Assembly: GCA_049340005.1 (NCBI GenBank)
Contig: JBMPIY010000009.1
DNA: 64,000 bases
Source of the DNA: CAXBDP01 sp963974465
Lineage (GTDB): Bacteria; Bacteroidota; Bacteroidia; Cytophagales; Cyclobacteriaceae
Strand: one strand, 5' to 3'
Below, in pieces: positions 1-9,581 of this stretch. Each line of letters starts with the position of its first letter. Within the stretch, counting starts at the first letter, position 1. The notes beneath the pieces were generated by a model. That model was not told where the DNA came from, searched no databases, and saw nothing but the letters and a program-made list of their open reading frames with translations. The position numbers and the translations under genes were made by a program.

Positions 1-2
1 TA

Positions 3-1775
3 GCATTCTTTACAGTTGGCTTAAGCTTAGTTTCTGCATTAGGTTTTATTGCATACTGGGTATGGAATTCATTTCCAGTCTTTAGTATAGGAGCAATATC
101 CTTATACAAAGACCAATCTTATGACTTCTTTTTAGAATTTTACTTCGATAGAGTGACTGCTGTATATCTCTTAGTTGGTGCAATTCTCACCTTCCTCGTC
201 ACTATTTATAGTAGGTCCTATATGCATAGAGAATCTGGTTACAAAAGATTTTTTGGCACTATCCTCTTTTTCTATTTAGGCTACAACTTCACTACCCTTT
301 CAGGAAATTTCGAAACGCTATTTATTGGATGGGAAGTTTTAGGAATTTCATCCTTTCTTTTAATTGCGTTTTACCGCACCCGTTATTTACCGGTAAAAAA
401 TGCACTAAAAGTGTTTACCATTTATCGAATAGGTGATGTTGGAATTCTTTTAGCAATGTGGATGAGCCATCATTTATGGCACGAGAATGTCACTTTTATT
501 AAGCTAGCTAACTTTAACTTAGTACATGATCAATTGCTAAACCATAGCAATATTGGTGTATTTATTTCTCTTATGATTTTGATAGCAGCCGCTGCGAAAT
601 CTGCTCAGTTACCTTTCTCAGCATGGCTTCCTAGAGCAATGGAGGGACCTACACCATCAAGTGCAATCTTTTATGGTTCACTTTCAGTACATATTGGTGC
701 GTTTTTATTAATGAGAACCTTTCCATTTTGGGAACATCAAGAGTCAATAAGGTGGTTGATTGCAATTTTAGGGCTATTCTCAGCAATTATCCTTTCTTTA
801 ATTGCGCGAGTACAATCCACCATAAAAAGCCAAATTGCATATGGCTCAGCAGCTCAAATAGGTATAATATTTATTGAAATTTCTATTGGTTGGGAAATCC
901 TAGCGCTTGTCCATTTTGCAGGGAATGCGTTTTTAAGAACCTACCAATTATTGATTTCACCTTCAGTGGTTACTTATTTAATTCGAGAGCAATTTTATAA
1001 CTACACACCTGAAAAACAATCGGATCCAAATGGATTATTTACAAAGGTTAAAAATGCTGTTTATCTCTGGTCACTGAAAGAGTGGAATTTAGATACAGTT
1101 ATTTTTAAGCTTGTTTTTAGACCTTTAAAATGGATGCGGAAGTCATTGGTATTCATCAATCTGAAGAACCTCTTTTACTTCTTTATTCCGCTTTATATTA
1201 TTGGGTTTGTAATTACATATTTGAATACACCAATACCCACTGGGGCAAAAAATTATCTAGCGGTAATTATTGCCTTTTTGGCTTTGATAATGGTTGCCAA
1301 ATCATACAATGAAAGAACCAGCTCTAGACTCGCTTGGATATTGATTGTTTTGGCTCACTTCTTTGTCGACTTGGCTATCACGTTAAATGACCACTTCGAT
1401 GGAAAAGAAGCCTTGGTATATTTGAGTGGAGTCATAGTTTCAGGCTTGATCGGCTACTATTGTTTAAATAAAATTAAAACTCTTGAAAACCAGAATATAG
1501 GTTTAAACAGCTTTCATGGATTAATTCAACGCCATAAATCATTGGCTATGATTTTCTTTCTCAGCTGTTTAGGCATTGCTGGATTTCCTATTACCACTAC
1601 CTTTTTTGGAGAAGATTTAATCTTGACCCACATCCAAGAAGGACAAGTCGTCTTAGCCTTATTGGTAGCGCTTATTTTCATTTTAAATGGAATTTCAGCT
1701 ATTAGAATTTACGCTCGAGTATTTCTTGGGCACCAAGAATTAAACCTTCAAAGTACTTCACCACTAACGAATTAA
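3..1775 (+). CDS. NuoL/DabB-like proton-channel membrane subunit (5' truncated)
   Basis: The reading frame is open to the window edge, so the N-terminus lies upstream; a GTG at 153 is internal. The visible 590 residues are a polytopic membrane protein of the proton-conducting transporter family (PF00361) shared by NuoL, MrpA and DabB. Visible landmarks are a TM5-type Trp-Glu (WEVLG), the Lys of the GKSAQLPF-type helix, the WLPRAMEGPTP signature, and a TM8-type Lys (STIKSQIAYG). The His-bearing helix that follows in true NuoL (ALIHAATM) is replaced here by AIFYGSLS. True NuoL sits separately at 59.3-61.3 kb inside a nuo operon, so this copy does another job. The stop is 3 bases from the SulP start, and carbonic-anhydrase-like and porin genes follow, which suggests the DabB-type energising subunit of a bicarbonate uptake complex. 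The family call is secure; the DabB role is inferred. Confidence 0.82.
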   Translation, partial: AFFTVGLSLVSALGFIAYWVWNSFPVFSIGAISLYKDQSYDFFLEFYFDRVTAVYLLVGAILTFLVTIYSRSYMHRESGYKRFFGTILFFYLGYNFTTLSGNFETLFIGWEVLGISSFLLIAFYRTRYLPVKNALKVFTIYRIGDVGILLAMWMSHHLWHENVTFIKLANFNLVHDQLLNHSNIGVFISLMILIAAAAKSAQLPFSAWLPRAMEGPTPSSAIFYGSLSVHIGAFLLMRTFPFWEHQESIRWLIAILGLFSAIILSLIARVQSTIKSQIAYGSAAQIGIIFIEISIGWEILALVHFAGNAFLRTYQLLISPSVVTYLIREQFYNYTPEKQSDPNGLFTKVKNAVYLWSLKEWNLDTVIFKLVFRPLKWMRKSLVFINLKNLFYFFIPLYIIGFVITYLNTPIPTGAKNYLAVIIAFLALIMVAKSYNERTSSRLAWILIVLAHFFVDLAITLNDHFDGKEALVYLSGVIVSGLIGYYCLNKIKTLENQNIGLNSFHGLIQRHKSLAMIFFLSCLGIAGFPITTTFFGEDLILTHIQEGQVVLALLVALIFILNGISAIRIYARVFLGHQELNLQSTSPLTN

Positions 1776-1778
1776 AAC

Positions 1779-3404
1779 ATGAAAATCATAAATAATAAAC
1801 TGATCAAGCCTAAGGATGGAATTTTAGGATTAAAAGAAAATTGGAAAGAAGACATGCTATCCGGCTTCTTAGTATTTCTAATTGCACTACCACTTTGTTT
1901 GGGTATTGCTATGGCTAGTGGCTTTCCACCTATCGGTGGAATAATCACTGCCATTATAGGTGGCTTAGTTGTAAGTCCAATTATGGGTTCTCGGATATCC
2001 ATCAAAGGCCCCGCAGCTGGTCTCATTGCGATTGCTATGGCAGCTGTTATGGAACTTGGACAAGGCGACGCATTGGCAGGGTATAAGTACACTCTGGCCA
2101 TTGTTGTAATTGCAGGAATTGTTCAGATTTTGTTTGGGCTTTTAAAGCTTGGGAGGTTTGTAGATTTTTTCCCTACCGCTGCAGTACATGGAATGCTCGC
2201 AGCAATTGGTATTATAATCATAGCTAAGCAAATCCCAGTAATGCTGGGAGTAACTCCTGATAATGGAAACCCGATAGCCTTGTTATTGGAAATACCCAAA
2301 ATGCTATCGAACCTTAATCCTGAAATCGCATTAATTGGAGGAATTAGTTTAATTATCCTATTTGGCTTACCATTAGTTAAGTATAAGTGGGCAAAAGTAA
2401 TTCCTACTCCCATGCTAGTGCTTTTGATAGCAATGCCTTTGGGAACCTTTTTTGACTTAAACCACCAACATGAATATCTTTTTCTTGATCACCACTATTT
2501 TGTTGGGCCGAAGTTTTTAGTTACTCTTCCTAGTAACATTTTAGATGGAATTACTTTCCCAGACTTTGGTGAAATCGTGAGCATGACCTCTCTCAAATAT
2601 GTGGTCATGTTTGCCTTGGTAGGAAGCTTGGAGTCACTTCTTACAGTAAAAGCTGTAGATGGATTAGACCCATATAGACGAAAATCTAATTCTAATAGGG
2701 ATTTACTCGCCGTTGGAGCAGGAAATACTCTTTCTGGTTTAATTGGTGGCTTGCCTATGATTGCTGAAGTAGTTCGTAGCTCTGCCAATGTTGGTAGTGG
2801 TGCAAAGACTCGATGGAGCAATTTCTTCCATGGTCTATTTCTACTTGTATTTGTCGCATTTTTCCCAGATCTAATTCACCGAATTCCGCTAACAGCTCTT
2901 GCCGCTATGTTGATATTTACGGGATTTAGACTTGCCTCTCCGAAGCTCTTTAAGGAAACACTCAATGTTGGCAAAGAACAACTTATTGTATTCCTGACCA
3001 CCATTGTAGTAACATTAGCTGAGGACTTATTAGTAGGTATAGCTGCTGGTATAATAATGGAAATAGCAGTACATCTATATCGTGGGGTTCCATTCAAATC
3101 TTTATTCAAATCTGATTTCCATAAAAGTGAAACTGAGAGTGAAATACGGTTTAGTGCTAAAAATGCCGCCATTTTCACAAACTACCTTGGCTTCAAAAGA
3201 CAAATTGATGCATTACCCTTAGGTAAAAATGTAGTAGTAGACTTTCAGCTTGCTAAGCTAATAGATCACACTTTCATGGAACAAATAACTCACTTTAAGC
3301 ATGATTATGAAGAAGCGGGAGGAACTGTAGCCTTAATTGGTATGGACCACCTAACTCCAGTGGCAAAGCATGCTCTTTCCGCTAGAAAAGTAATTAATTA
3401 TTAA
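1779..3404 (+). CDS. SulP family inorganic anion transporter (probable bicarbonate)
   Basis: Inner-membrane anion transporter of the SulP/SLC26 family, 541 residues. About the first 430 residues carry many hydrophobic helices with the family's early signature (LVFLIALPLCLGIAMASG, then a GPAAG loop). The C-terminus, about 465-541, is a short STAS-like domain (VVVDFQLAKLIDHTFM). SulP proteins carry sulfate, bicarbonate or other anions. Substrate cannot be read from sequence, but the gene is wedged between a DabB/NuoL-like subunit (3-base gap) and a carbonic-anhydrase-like protein (1-base gap), as in BicA-type bicarbonate uptake loci. Operon membership is clear; bicarbonate as substrate is inferred from context. 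Confidence 0.9.
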   Translation: MKIINNKLIKPKDGILGLKENWKEDMLSGFLVFLIALPLCLGIAMASGFPPIGGIITAIIGGLVVSPIMGSRISIKGPAAGLIAIAMAAVMELGQGDALAGYKYTLAIVVIAGIVQILFGLLKLGRFVDFFPTAAVHGMLAAIGIIIIAKQIPVMLGVTPDNGNPIALLLEIPKMLSNLNPEIALIGGISLIILFGLPLVKYKWAKVIPTPMLVLLIAMPLGTFFDLNHQHEYLFLDHHYFVGPKFLVTLPSNILDGITFPDFGEIVSMTSLKYVVMFALVGSLESLLTVKAVDGLDPYRRKSNSNRDLLAVGAGNTLSGLIGGLPMIAEVVRSSANVGSGAKTRWSNFFHGLFLLVFVAFFPDLIHRIPLTALAAMLIFTGFRLASPKLFKETLNVGKEQLIVFLTTIVVTLAEDLLVGIAAGIIMEIAVHLYRGVPFKSLFKSDFHKSETESEIRFSAKNAAIFTNYLGFKRQIDALPLGKNVVVDFQLAKLIDHTFMEQITHFKHDYEEAGGTVALIGMDHLTPVAKHALSARKVINY

Positions 3405-3405
3405 A

Positions 3406-3951
3406 ATGTCCATCATGAAAAATCTGAATCAATTTATAAGAAATACTGAAGAAAAAACAATGTTTATATGCTGCAATGATTGCTATGCACTAAACGGCTT
3501 GATCAAAAGTGATAAATACATAGTAACTACTGCCTTTGCCAACATTGTAAGCGCAAGAACAGGTTTTGAAGCAAGCTTTTTTAAGCACTATTTGGAACAA
3601 GAAAATGTAAGGCAGATAATCGTTGCTGGTCATGCAAATTGCTGTATGCTATCTCATATTATGGACAGTAATATCGAAGCAAGTTATTGGCAAGACACTA
3701 AAGAAAAACTATTGCATTTAGAATCCGCATTTGGAAGTCTCTCCAATGGAAACAAGAACTCAATTACTAAAATAATGGAGTATCATATTGCTATTCAAAT
3801 CAATAACTTATTGAAGTCGCCTTATTTCCAAATTCTTTTAGAAGAATTTCCAATCTCTGTAAAAGGAATAATCATAGATGATTTCAACGACTGCAAAGTA
3901 TTAGAGGTAGATCAACAGCTTGCTGTGGAACTACCTGTCAATCTAAATTAA
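3406..3951 (+). CDS. Beta-carbonic-anhydrase-like protein, degenerate catalytic dyad
   Basis: A 181-residue soluble protein with the fold signatures of beta-carbonic anhydrase. The three zinc ligands are recognisable: Cys23 in CCNDCY, and His76 and Cys79 in AGHANCCM. Asp25 of the usual Cys-x-Asp-x-Arg motif is present, but the Arg position is Tyr27. The Asp-Arg dyad gates the zinc-bound water in classical enzymes, so activity may be lost or altered. It overlaps nothing and starts 1 base after sulP; an alternative start is the ATG at 3415. Position between SulP and the porin suggests it hydrates CO2, or acts as a subunit or sensor for the transporter. The family call rests on the zinc motif and on context. 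Confidence 0.75.
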   Translation: MSIMKNLNQFIRNTEEKTMFICCNDCYALNGLIKSDKYIVTTAFANIVSARTGFEASFFKHYLEQENVRQIIVAGHANCCMLSHIMDSNIEASYWQDTKEKLLHLESAFGSLSNGNKNSITKIMEYHIAIQINNLLKSPYFQILLEEFPISVKGIIIDDFNDCKVLEVDQQLAVELPVNLN

Positions 3952-3964
3952 CTCTACTGAAAAT

Positions 3965-5305
3965 ATGAAATCAATCAAAATTATTTTTATCCTATTCTTT
4001 TTTCTAATCACAAACAAGCTTCTGGCACAATCCATACTTGATAAAGATGAAGACAAGGAAAGAAAAGAGTTAGTTATGTATTTAAATCAAGATGGATCTC
4101 ATTATTTAAAAGCCACATTTCTCAATCAAATATGGATAAGATATAATGAGAGCAATCCCGGTACTACTGTTTTTGAGACTTCAAAAAATAACACTTTAGA
4201 TTTAGGATTAAGAAGAACAAGAATTCAATTATTTGGTCAAATCTCAGATAAAATTTTTGTTTACACCCAATTTGGGACTAATAACATAAATTACATTAGC
4301 CCTCGTAAGCAAGGGCTGTTTTTTTTAGATGCTGTCACTGAACTCAAAATAGTTGATCAAAAGTTATCCCTTGGATCTGGACTTACTGGTTGGAGTGGGT
4401 TGTCACGCTATGCGTCTCCTTCGGTGGGGAGTATTTTAACCTTAGATGCACCCTTATATCAACAATCTACAAATGACATCAATGATCAATTCTTGAGAAA
4501 ATTTAGTCTTTATGCAAAAGGAAAATTGGGTAAGCTGGATTACCGAATAGCCATAAGTGACCCTATGGTCATTCAAAATTCAACAGCACAGAAATCAACC
4601 ATCCAAGAGAATTCATTATTTTCTCCAAAACCTGCTAAACTTCAGTTTCAGGGTTATTTCATGGTTCAACTCAAAGATAAAGAGTCTAACTTAACCCCTT
4701 ATAATGTTGGAACCTATTTAGGGAAAAAACATATTTTGAATTTTGGTGCTGGGTTTATTACACAAAAAGATGCTATGTGGCACTTAACTAATTTGGGTGA
4801 TTCTTTGAATACTAACCTAGGTCTATTTGCATTGGATGTCTTTTACGATTTACCATTAAATAGTAAGAAAGGAACTGCATTCACTGCCTATGGCTCTATT
4901 AGCTACACTGACTACGGTAAAAATTATGTTCGAAATCTAGGAGTGATGAATCCTGCAAATGGAATTAATAGTAATGGTAGCTTCAATGGCTCGGGCAATT
5001 CCTTTCCTATTATCGGCACTGGTAATACAATTTATGCCCAATTCGGATACTTACTAAAGCAAAATCTTCTTAGAGATTTTGGCACAATCCAACCTTATGT
5101 AGCTACACAGTATTCTAATTTCGAATTATTAAACAATCCCATGTTGATGTATGAGGCAGGATTCAATTGGTTAATTGAAGGGCACAGATCTAAAATTTCA
5201 TTGAATTATCAAAGTAGGCCTATTTTTGGTATTGATGCATCTCAAGATTTTACATTGGTTTCTCGCAAAAGTATGTTCACTCTTCAAACACAAATTTCTA
5301 TTTAG
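3965..5305 (+). CDS. Outer-membrane beta-barrel porin
   Basis: A 446-residue protein with a clear signal peptide (MKSIKIIFILFFFLITNKLLAQ). The rest is rich in alternating aromatic and polar beta-strands (for example LRRTRIQLFGQISDKIFVYTQ) and ends in a beta-strand with FTLQTQISI, typical of an outer-membrane barrel. It resembles the phosphate-selective/OprP-like porins. It begins 13 bases after the carbonic-anhydrase-like gene and is followed by a hairpin, so it is the last gene of the operon. In this setting it would supply anion passage through the outer membrane, matching the inner-membrane SulP. No substrate-selective residues can be assigned from sequence alone. Confidence 0.8.
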   Translation: MKSIKIIFILFFFLITNKLLAQSILDKDEDKERKELVMYLNQDGSHYLKATFLNQIWIRYNESNPGTTVFETSKNNTLDLGLRRTRIQLFGQISDKIFVYTQFGTNNINYISPRKQGLFFLDAVTELKIVDQKLSLGSGLTGWSGLSRYASPSVGSILTLDAPLYQQSTNDINDQFLRKFSLYAKGKLGKLDYRIAISDPMVIQNSTAQKSTIQENSLFSPKPAKLQFQGYFMVQLKDKESNLTPYNVGTYLGKKHILNFGAGFITQKDAMWHLTNLGDSLNTNLGLFALDVFYDLPLNSKKGTAFTAYGSISYTDYGKNYVRNLGVMNPANGINSNGSFNGSGNSFPIIGTGNTIYAQFGYLLKQNLLRDFGTIQPYVATQYSNFELLNNPMLMYEAGFNWLIEGHRSKISLNYQSRPIFGIDASQDFTLVSRKSMFTLQTQISI

Positions 5306-5382
5306 TATTTAGTCTGAGGCTTTTATCGTACAATCAATAGTTTTAATTATATTATTGCGTAAACAGATTACATTTGTTTATT

Positions 5383-5420
5383 TAAAATAAAGAGGAGCAT
5401 TTATACTCTTCTTTATTTTA
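5383..5420 (+). terminator. Hairpin after the porin gene
   Basis: Inverted repeat of 15 pairs (left arm 5383-5397, right arm 5406-5420) with one G-U pair and an 8-base loop. It is AT-rich at its base and GC-richer near the loop, and the right arm ends in TTTATTTTA. It lies between the porin and the next gene and probably closes the inorganic-carbon operon. Confidence 0.6.
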
Positions 5421-5453
5421 ATCAATTTACAGCAAAACTCGTTATTGCATATT

Positions 5454-6551
5454 ATGATAAAAGCTTCTTTACACACTATCTTAATCACTATTTCTCTGGT
5501 TTTGACAAGCCTATTAACAGCTTGCGATGAAGGAACTATACAACCTGAAATAGAAAGTGAATTATATTTCCCTCCCGCTAATCAGAATACTTGGGAACAA
5601 ATGCCACCAAGCGATTTAGGTTGGTGCACCAACTCACTTAATGATTTGCAAGCCTTTTTGTCTACTACAAATAGCAAAGCTTTTATCATTCTAAAAGATG
5701 GTAAAATTGTAGTGGAATGGTATTTTGATGGTTTTGGTGCTCAAAATAACTGGTATTGGGCATCAGCAGGTAAAACAATGACTGCATTTCTGGTAGGTAT
5801 TGCCCAAGATCAAGCATTACTCAATATCAACGATCCTACCTCCGATTATTTAGGTCAAGGTTGGACAAGTTTGACTAGCGAGCAGGAAAATCAGATCACT
5901 ATTCAAAACCAGCTCTCTATGACCACAGGCTTGGATTATGAGGTGGAGAATTTGAATTGCATAGATCCTGAGTGCCTCACTTTCAGAGCTGCTCCAGGCT
6001 CGCAGTGGTATTATCATAATGCTCCTTATACACTACTTACCAATGTAATAGAAAATGCTTCGAACCAGAATATAAACCTGTTTGCAAATAGCAATATCTT
6101 AAGTAAAATAGGCATGAATGGTTCTTATATCAATTTAGGATCAACTCGTATATTCACGAGCAATGCTAGAAGTATGGCCAGGTTTGGATTACTCGCCCTA
6201 AATCGTGGAAAATGGGCAAATGAAGACATTCTTATTGACAAAGGCTATTTCGACCAAATGACCAAAACATCCCAAAGCATGAATCCAGCCTATGGATATT
6301 TATGGTGGCTCAATGGCAAATCTAGATTGATGTTGCCCGGCTCGAGCAGTGCCGTTGCTCGCACGTTGGTGCCGACCGCCCCTTTGGATATGATCGCAGG
6401 ATTGGGAGCTAATGATCAATGTCTATTTGTGGTGCCTTCTGAAAATATGGTCATCGTTCGTCTTGGTGATGATTCAGGTATTCCAAGAGATTTTTCTGGC
6501 AGTTATGAAAATGATCTTTGGCAAAAAATTGCTGCTTTGAGGTGTAATTAG
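5454..6551 (+). CDS. Beta-lactamase-family serine hydrolase, lipoprotein
   Basis: Serine hydrolase of the class C beta-lactamase/penicillin-binding family (PF00144), 365 residues. The ATG at 5454 gives a lipoprotein signal peptide ending in LLTAC; a TTG nine bases upstream is less likely. Ser104-x-x-Lys107 (SAGK) is the nucleophile motif and Tyr187-His-Asn189 fits the YxN element. The usual His/Lys-Thr-Gly triad near the C-terminus appears only as GANDQ. Such proteins are commonly esterases or peptidases rather than true beta-lactamases. It is probably tethered in the periplasm or at the outer membrane. The gene is monocistronic and its end overlaps the convergent transporter gene by 4 bases. 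Confidence 0.88.
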   Translation: MIKASLHTILITISLVLTSLLTACDEGTIQPEIESELYFPPANQNTWEQMPPSDLGWCTNSLNDLQAFLSTTNSKAFIILKDGKIVVEWYFDGFGAQNNWYWASAGKTMTAFLVGIAQDQALLNINDPTSDYLGQGWTSLTSEQENQITIQNQLSMTTGLDYEVENLNCIDPECLTFRAAPGSQWYYHNAPYTLLTNVIENASNQNINLFANSNILSKIGMNGSYINLGSTRIFTSNARSMARFGLLALNRGKWANEDILIDKGYFDQMTKTSQSMNPAYGYLWWLNGKSRLMLPGSSSAVARTLVPTAPLDMIAGLGANDQCLFVVPSENMVIVRLGDDSGIPRDFSGSYENDLWQKIAALRCN

Positions 6552-8239
6552 CGAAATTCCGGAAACTCGTCTAAATCGCCCTCAATCTTGTGAAAATCTG
6601 AATAAAGGGATACTGCCCTAAGTAAAAATTTATTTGAATTATAAACCTCTCTATTCACTCGCAAAAGAGTAGAAACTTGCTCTTCATTGATTATACCAGC
6701 AGAAATATCTTGGTAAATATCATTAGTAAATGAATTGTATCTCAGCTTACTTTTATGCATTAAGGTTTGCAGCTCACTCAGCTCACTGGGATTAGCGGGA
6801 GGTGTAGAAATACGATAAACCTCATGATAAAACTCTTCTTGAAATAGCTGAATTTGAATTACTTTATCTTGAATAGCCGCTTTATCTAAGTTGTCTAATT
6901 CATTGATATTATGAAGTATATCTTTCATACTCTTTGCTGAATAGACAAGGTTACGCACAGCACTCATGAACTCGGATAATCTTTCAGCCTCCACTTCATT
7001 GATTTTCTGCTTTTGCAACTCAGAGTAGAAATGAAGTATTTCTACTTCAAGGGTTTTGATTTCCTGGTAAATAGAAATGAAACTCCTCTTCTCCATCCAC
7101 CGCAATTTATGATTCGTGGCTGCATTATCCTCCCGCTTTAAAATACCCGTGCCACTCATTTGGAGCGCATGTGCATTTAGCTGAATCACCGTTTCCATCA
7201 TGTGGCCAATTTCTTTTTCTAAAGCGGCGATAGAAGCCTCTGGGTCATTAGGCAAAAGTTTACTTATATATTCTGAAATAGTCACTTTTTTATCCTTCAC
7301 CAACCTTTCCAAAAATCTAGCAAAGGCCTTTATAAAGGGTAAAAAAATCAATACACCAATTACATTAAATATAGTGTGAAATGCCGTAAGTGCATACAGC
7401 GGATTATCTACGTCCAATATATCTTGGATAAACCAAACCATTAAACTCAAAATTGGAAAGGCTACCGCAGCAGTAATAATATTGAAGAACAAATGAGCAA
7501 ATGCCACCCGCTTTTTGGCTACAAATCCTTTCCCCAATGATCCTATGATTATTGTAATCGTGGTTCCGAGATTAGCTCCAATTACCAAACTACCTGCAGC
7601 CACAAAAGGAATAATTCCAGCATTGAGCATACTAAGCGCAATTACAATAGTAGCAGAACTGGATTGTACAATGGCAGTAAAAACCAAACCCACAAGTAGA
7701 AACACAAAATTTCCATAGCTTGTAAACTGACTCAGATCCATTTGCGAGGCCAACTCATCGATACTGGATTTCATAAAATCTAAACCAAAAAACAAAAAGC
7801 CAAAACCGGCAATTAGTTGGAAAATGTGAAGCAATTTCTCATTACTTGTAGTAAATGCCCTACCTAATGAACCCACAGCAATAAGCGGGAGGGAGAAGGC
7901 TTCAATCTTAAAGGAAAAACCAAAAATTGCAACCAACCAACCTGTAAAGGTGGTACCCAAATTAGCCCCCAGGACAACACCAATAGAATTTTGAAAGCTA
8001 ATGATTCCAGCACCCACAAAAGCCAAAAGCATTAAAGTAACGACCGAACTGCTTTGTAATACTGCTGTAGAGAAGGCGCCTGTGAAAATTGCATAAACAG
8101 GTTTCTTAGTGGAATTGCGAAGGAATCGACGGAAAGCTTTACCTCCCAATACTTCCAAGCTTGCTTCCAATTCGTGCATGCCGAAGAGGAAAATACCTAA
8201 GCCAGCCAAAAACTGCCAATGATCAAATAATTCCCACAT
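6548..8239 (-). CDS. Na/Pi cotransporter family protein with PhoU-like tail
   Basis: A 563-residue protein of the Na+/phosphate cotransporter family (PF02690, NptA/YjbB type). Two repeats carry the QSSS signatures (VLQSSSVVTLMLLAF near residue 60 and AIVQSSSATIVIALS near 190), each in a hydrophobic segment next to a GANLGTT motif. The last roughly 230 residues are soluble, helical and PhoU-like. It would move phosphate across the inner membrane, import or export being undecided in this family. It is divergent from the beta-helix gene (112-base gap) and converges with the serine hydrolase gene. A purple-acid-phosphatase-like enzyme lies 15 kb away but is not linked to it. Confidence 0.92.
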   Translation of the reverse strand: MWELFDHWQFLAGLGIFLFGMHELEASLEVLGGKAFRRFLRNSTKKPVYAIFTGAFSTAVLQSSSVVTLMLLAFVGAGIISFQNSIGVVLGANLGTTFTGWLVAIFGFSFKIEAFSLPLIAVGSLGRAFTTSNEKLLHIFQLIAGFGFLFFGLDFMKSSIDELASQMDLSQFTSYGNFVFLLVGLVFTAIVQSSSATIVIALSMLNAGIIPFVAAGSLVIGANLGTTITIIIGSLGKGFVAKKRVAFAHLFFNIITAAVAFPILSLMVWFIQDILDVDNPLYALTAFHTIFNVIGVLIFLPFIKAFARFLERLVKDKKVTISEYISKLLPNDPEASIAALEKEIGHMMETVIQLNAHALQMSGTGILKREDNAATNHKLRWMEKRSFISIYQEIKTLEVEILHFYSELQKQKINEVEAERLSEFMSAVRNLVYSAKSMKDILHNINELDNLDKAAIQDKVIQIQLFQEEFYHEVYRISTPPANPSELSELQTLMHKSKLRYNSFTNDIYQDISAGIINEEQVSTLLRVNREVYNSNKFLLRAVSLYSDFHKIEGDLDEFPEFR

Positions 8240-8351
8240 ACATTAAAAGTAATGTTAAGATTAGTCGAAACCAATATGTAAGTGATGATAGAATAATTAA
8301 TTGCAAGTATTAATGCATTTGCTTAAATTTTAACAATCAAATCAGCCAACC

Positions 8352-9578
8352 ATGAAAAACACCTTTAAGTCTTCCTTAACTGCCCTCATTGCAATAATCT
8401 TATTTTCTGCCTGTTCAGAAAAACAAGAGGAAAAATCATTGATAATAATGCCTAGCATAGAAAGCTCAGCTGAAATACAGCGAGCACTTATAATGGCCGA
8501 ACCTGGAGACACCATTCAGCTGGGAGAAGGCACTTTTGATTTCACTAATGTTTTGTCATTTGATAGTGAATTTGGAATCACTTTCCTTGGAGCGGGTATT
8601 GACAAAACTATCCTTTCATTCGCCAATCAAACTGATGGAGCAGAAGGACTAAATTTTAGAGGAAATAATATTACCATTCAAGATATGACGGTGCAAGATT
8701 CCAAAGGAGATGCTATTAAAGTTCATGACTCAGACACAGTGATATTGCGCAATATCAAAGTAACTTGGACGAGAGGCCCGCACGAAGAAAACGGTGCGTA
8801 TGGTCTCTACCCGGTCATGAGCAAAAATATCTTAATGGAAGGCTGCCAAGCCTATAATGCCTCCGATGCAGGAATTTATGTAGGCCAATCGGTGGGTGTA
8901 ATCATTAGAAACAATCACGCTGAAAACAATGTAGCGGGTATTGAAATCGAAAATTCAGATGATGTAGAAGTTTATGAAAATGTAGCTACCGGAAATACCG
9001 GTGGTTTGATGATATTTGATTTGCCGGATATACCAAAGAAAAATGGACGTAGAATAAGAGCTTATAGGAATAAGGTATTTGCAAACAATCATCCAAACTT
9101 TGGCATGGAAGGTAATACCGTGGCAATGATTCCTTCTGGCGTTGGATTTATGATTATGGCCTACCGCGAAGTGGAAGTATTCGACAATGAAATCGGCGAT
9201 AACCAAACGATCAATGCTTGTGTGATTTCTTATCTAATTACAGGCTTACCAATCAACGATATGGATTACAATCCCTTCAGCTCGCAGATTTCATTTTACA
9301 ACAACAAATTTGTGAATACGCAAGCTCCAAACCCAGATTTGAGTAAGGAAATGGGACAACTAATTGCTGGTGTGTTTGGCAATAATATTCCAGATATCGC
9401 TTTCGATGGATTTGTGGAACCGGGACAGGAAGGAAGTATTTGCATCAAAGACAATGGCGATGCAACAATTGCTAATATGGATGCGCCGAATGAATTCCAA
9501 AATATGAGAATGAACCCAATGGAAGTGATTTGCGACAACCCTCCTATTACCTTTCAAAACCCAGCTCAAATCCAATAA
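8352..9578 (+). CDS. Right-handed parallel beta-helix lipoprotein
   Basis: A 408-residue exported lipoprotein (lipobox LFSAC near residue 20). The core from about residue 45 to 300 is made of short repeated turns such as NNITIQDMTVQDS, SDTVILRNIKVTW and NDVEVYENVATGN, the pattern of right-handed parallel beta-helix (PbH1/NosD-like) proteins. Such folds occur in polysaccharide lyases and surface adhesins, but no catalytic residues can be assigned, so the substrate is unknown. The stop is 3 bases before the start of the S9 peptidase gene, so the two are probably co-transcribed. That suggests a shared role at the cell surface. Confidence 0.82.
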   Translation: MKNTFKSSLTALIAIILFSACSEKQEEKSLIIMPSIESSAEIQRALIMAEPGDTIQLGEGTFDFTNVLSFDSEFGITFLGAGIDKTILSFANQTDGAEGLNFRGNNITIQDMTVQDSKGDAIKVHDSDTVILRNIKVTWTRGPHEENGAYGLYPVMSKNILMEGCQAYNASDAGIYVGQSVGVIIRNNHAENNVAGIEIENSDDVEVYENVATGNTGGLMIFDLPDIPKKNGRRIRAYRNKVFANNHPNFGMEGNTVAMIPSGVGFMIMAYREVEVFDNEIGDNQTINACVISYLITGLPINDMDYNPFSSQISFYNNKFVNTQAPNPDLSKEMGQLIAGVFGNNIPDIAFDGFVEPGQEGSICIKDNGDATIANMDAPNEFQNMRMNPMEVICDNPPITFQNPAQIQ

Positions 9579-9581
9579 ACC

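Noticed and set aside
36..155. GTG at 153 as the start of the first gene
   Set aside because: The same frame stays open to the window edge with membrane-protein-like residues, so the gene begins upstream.
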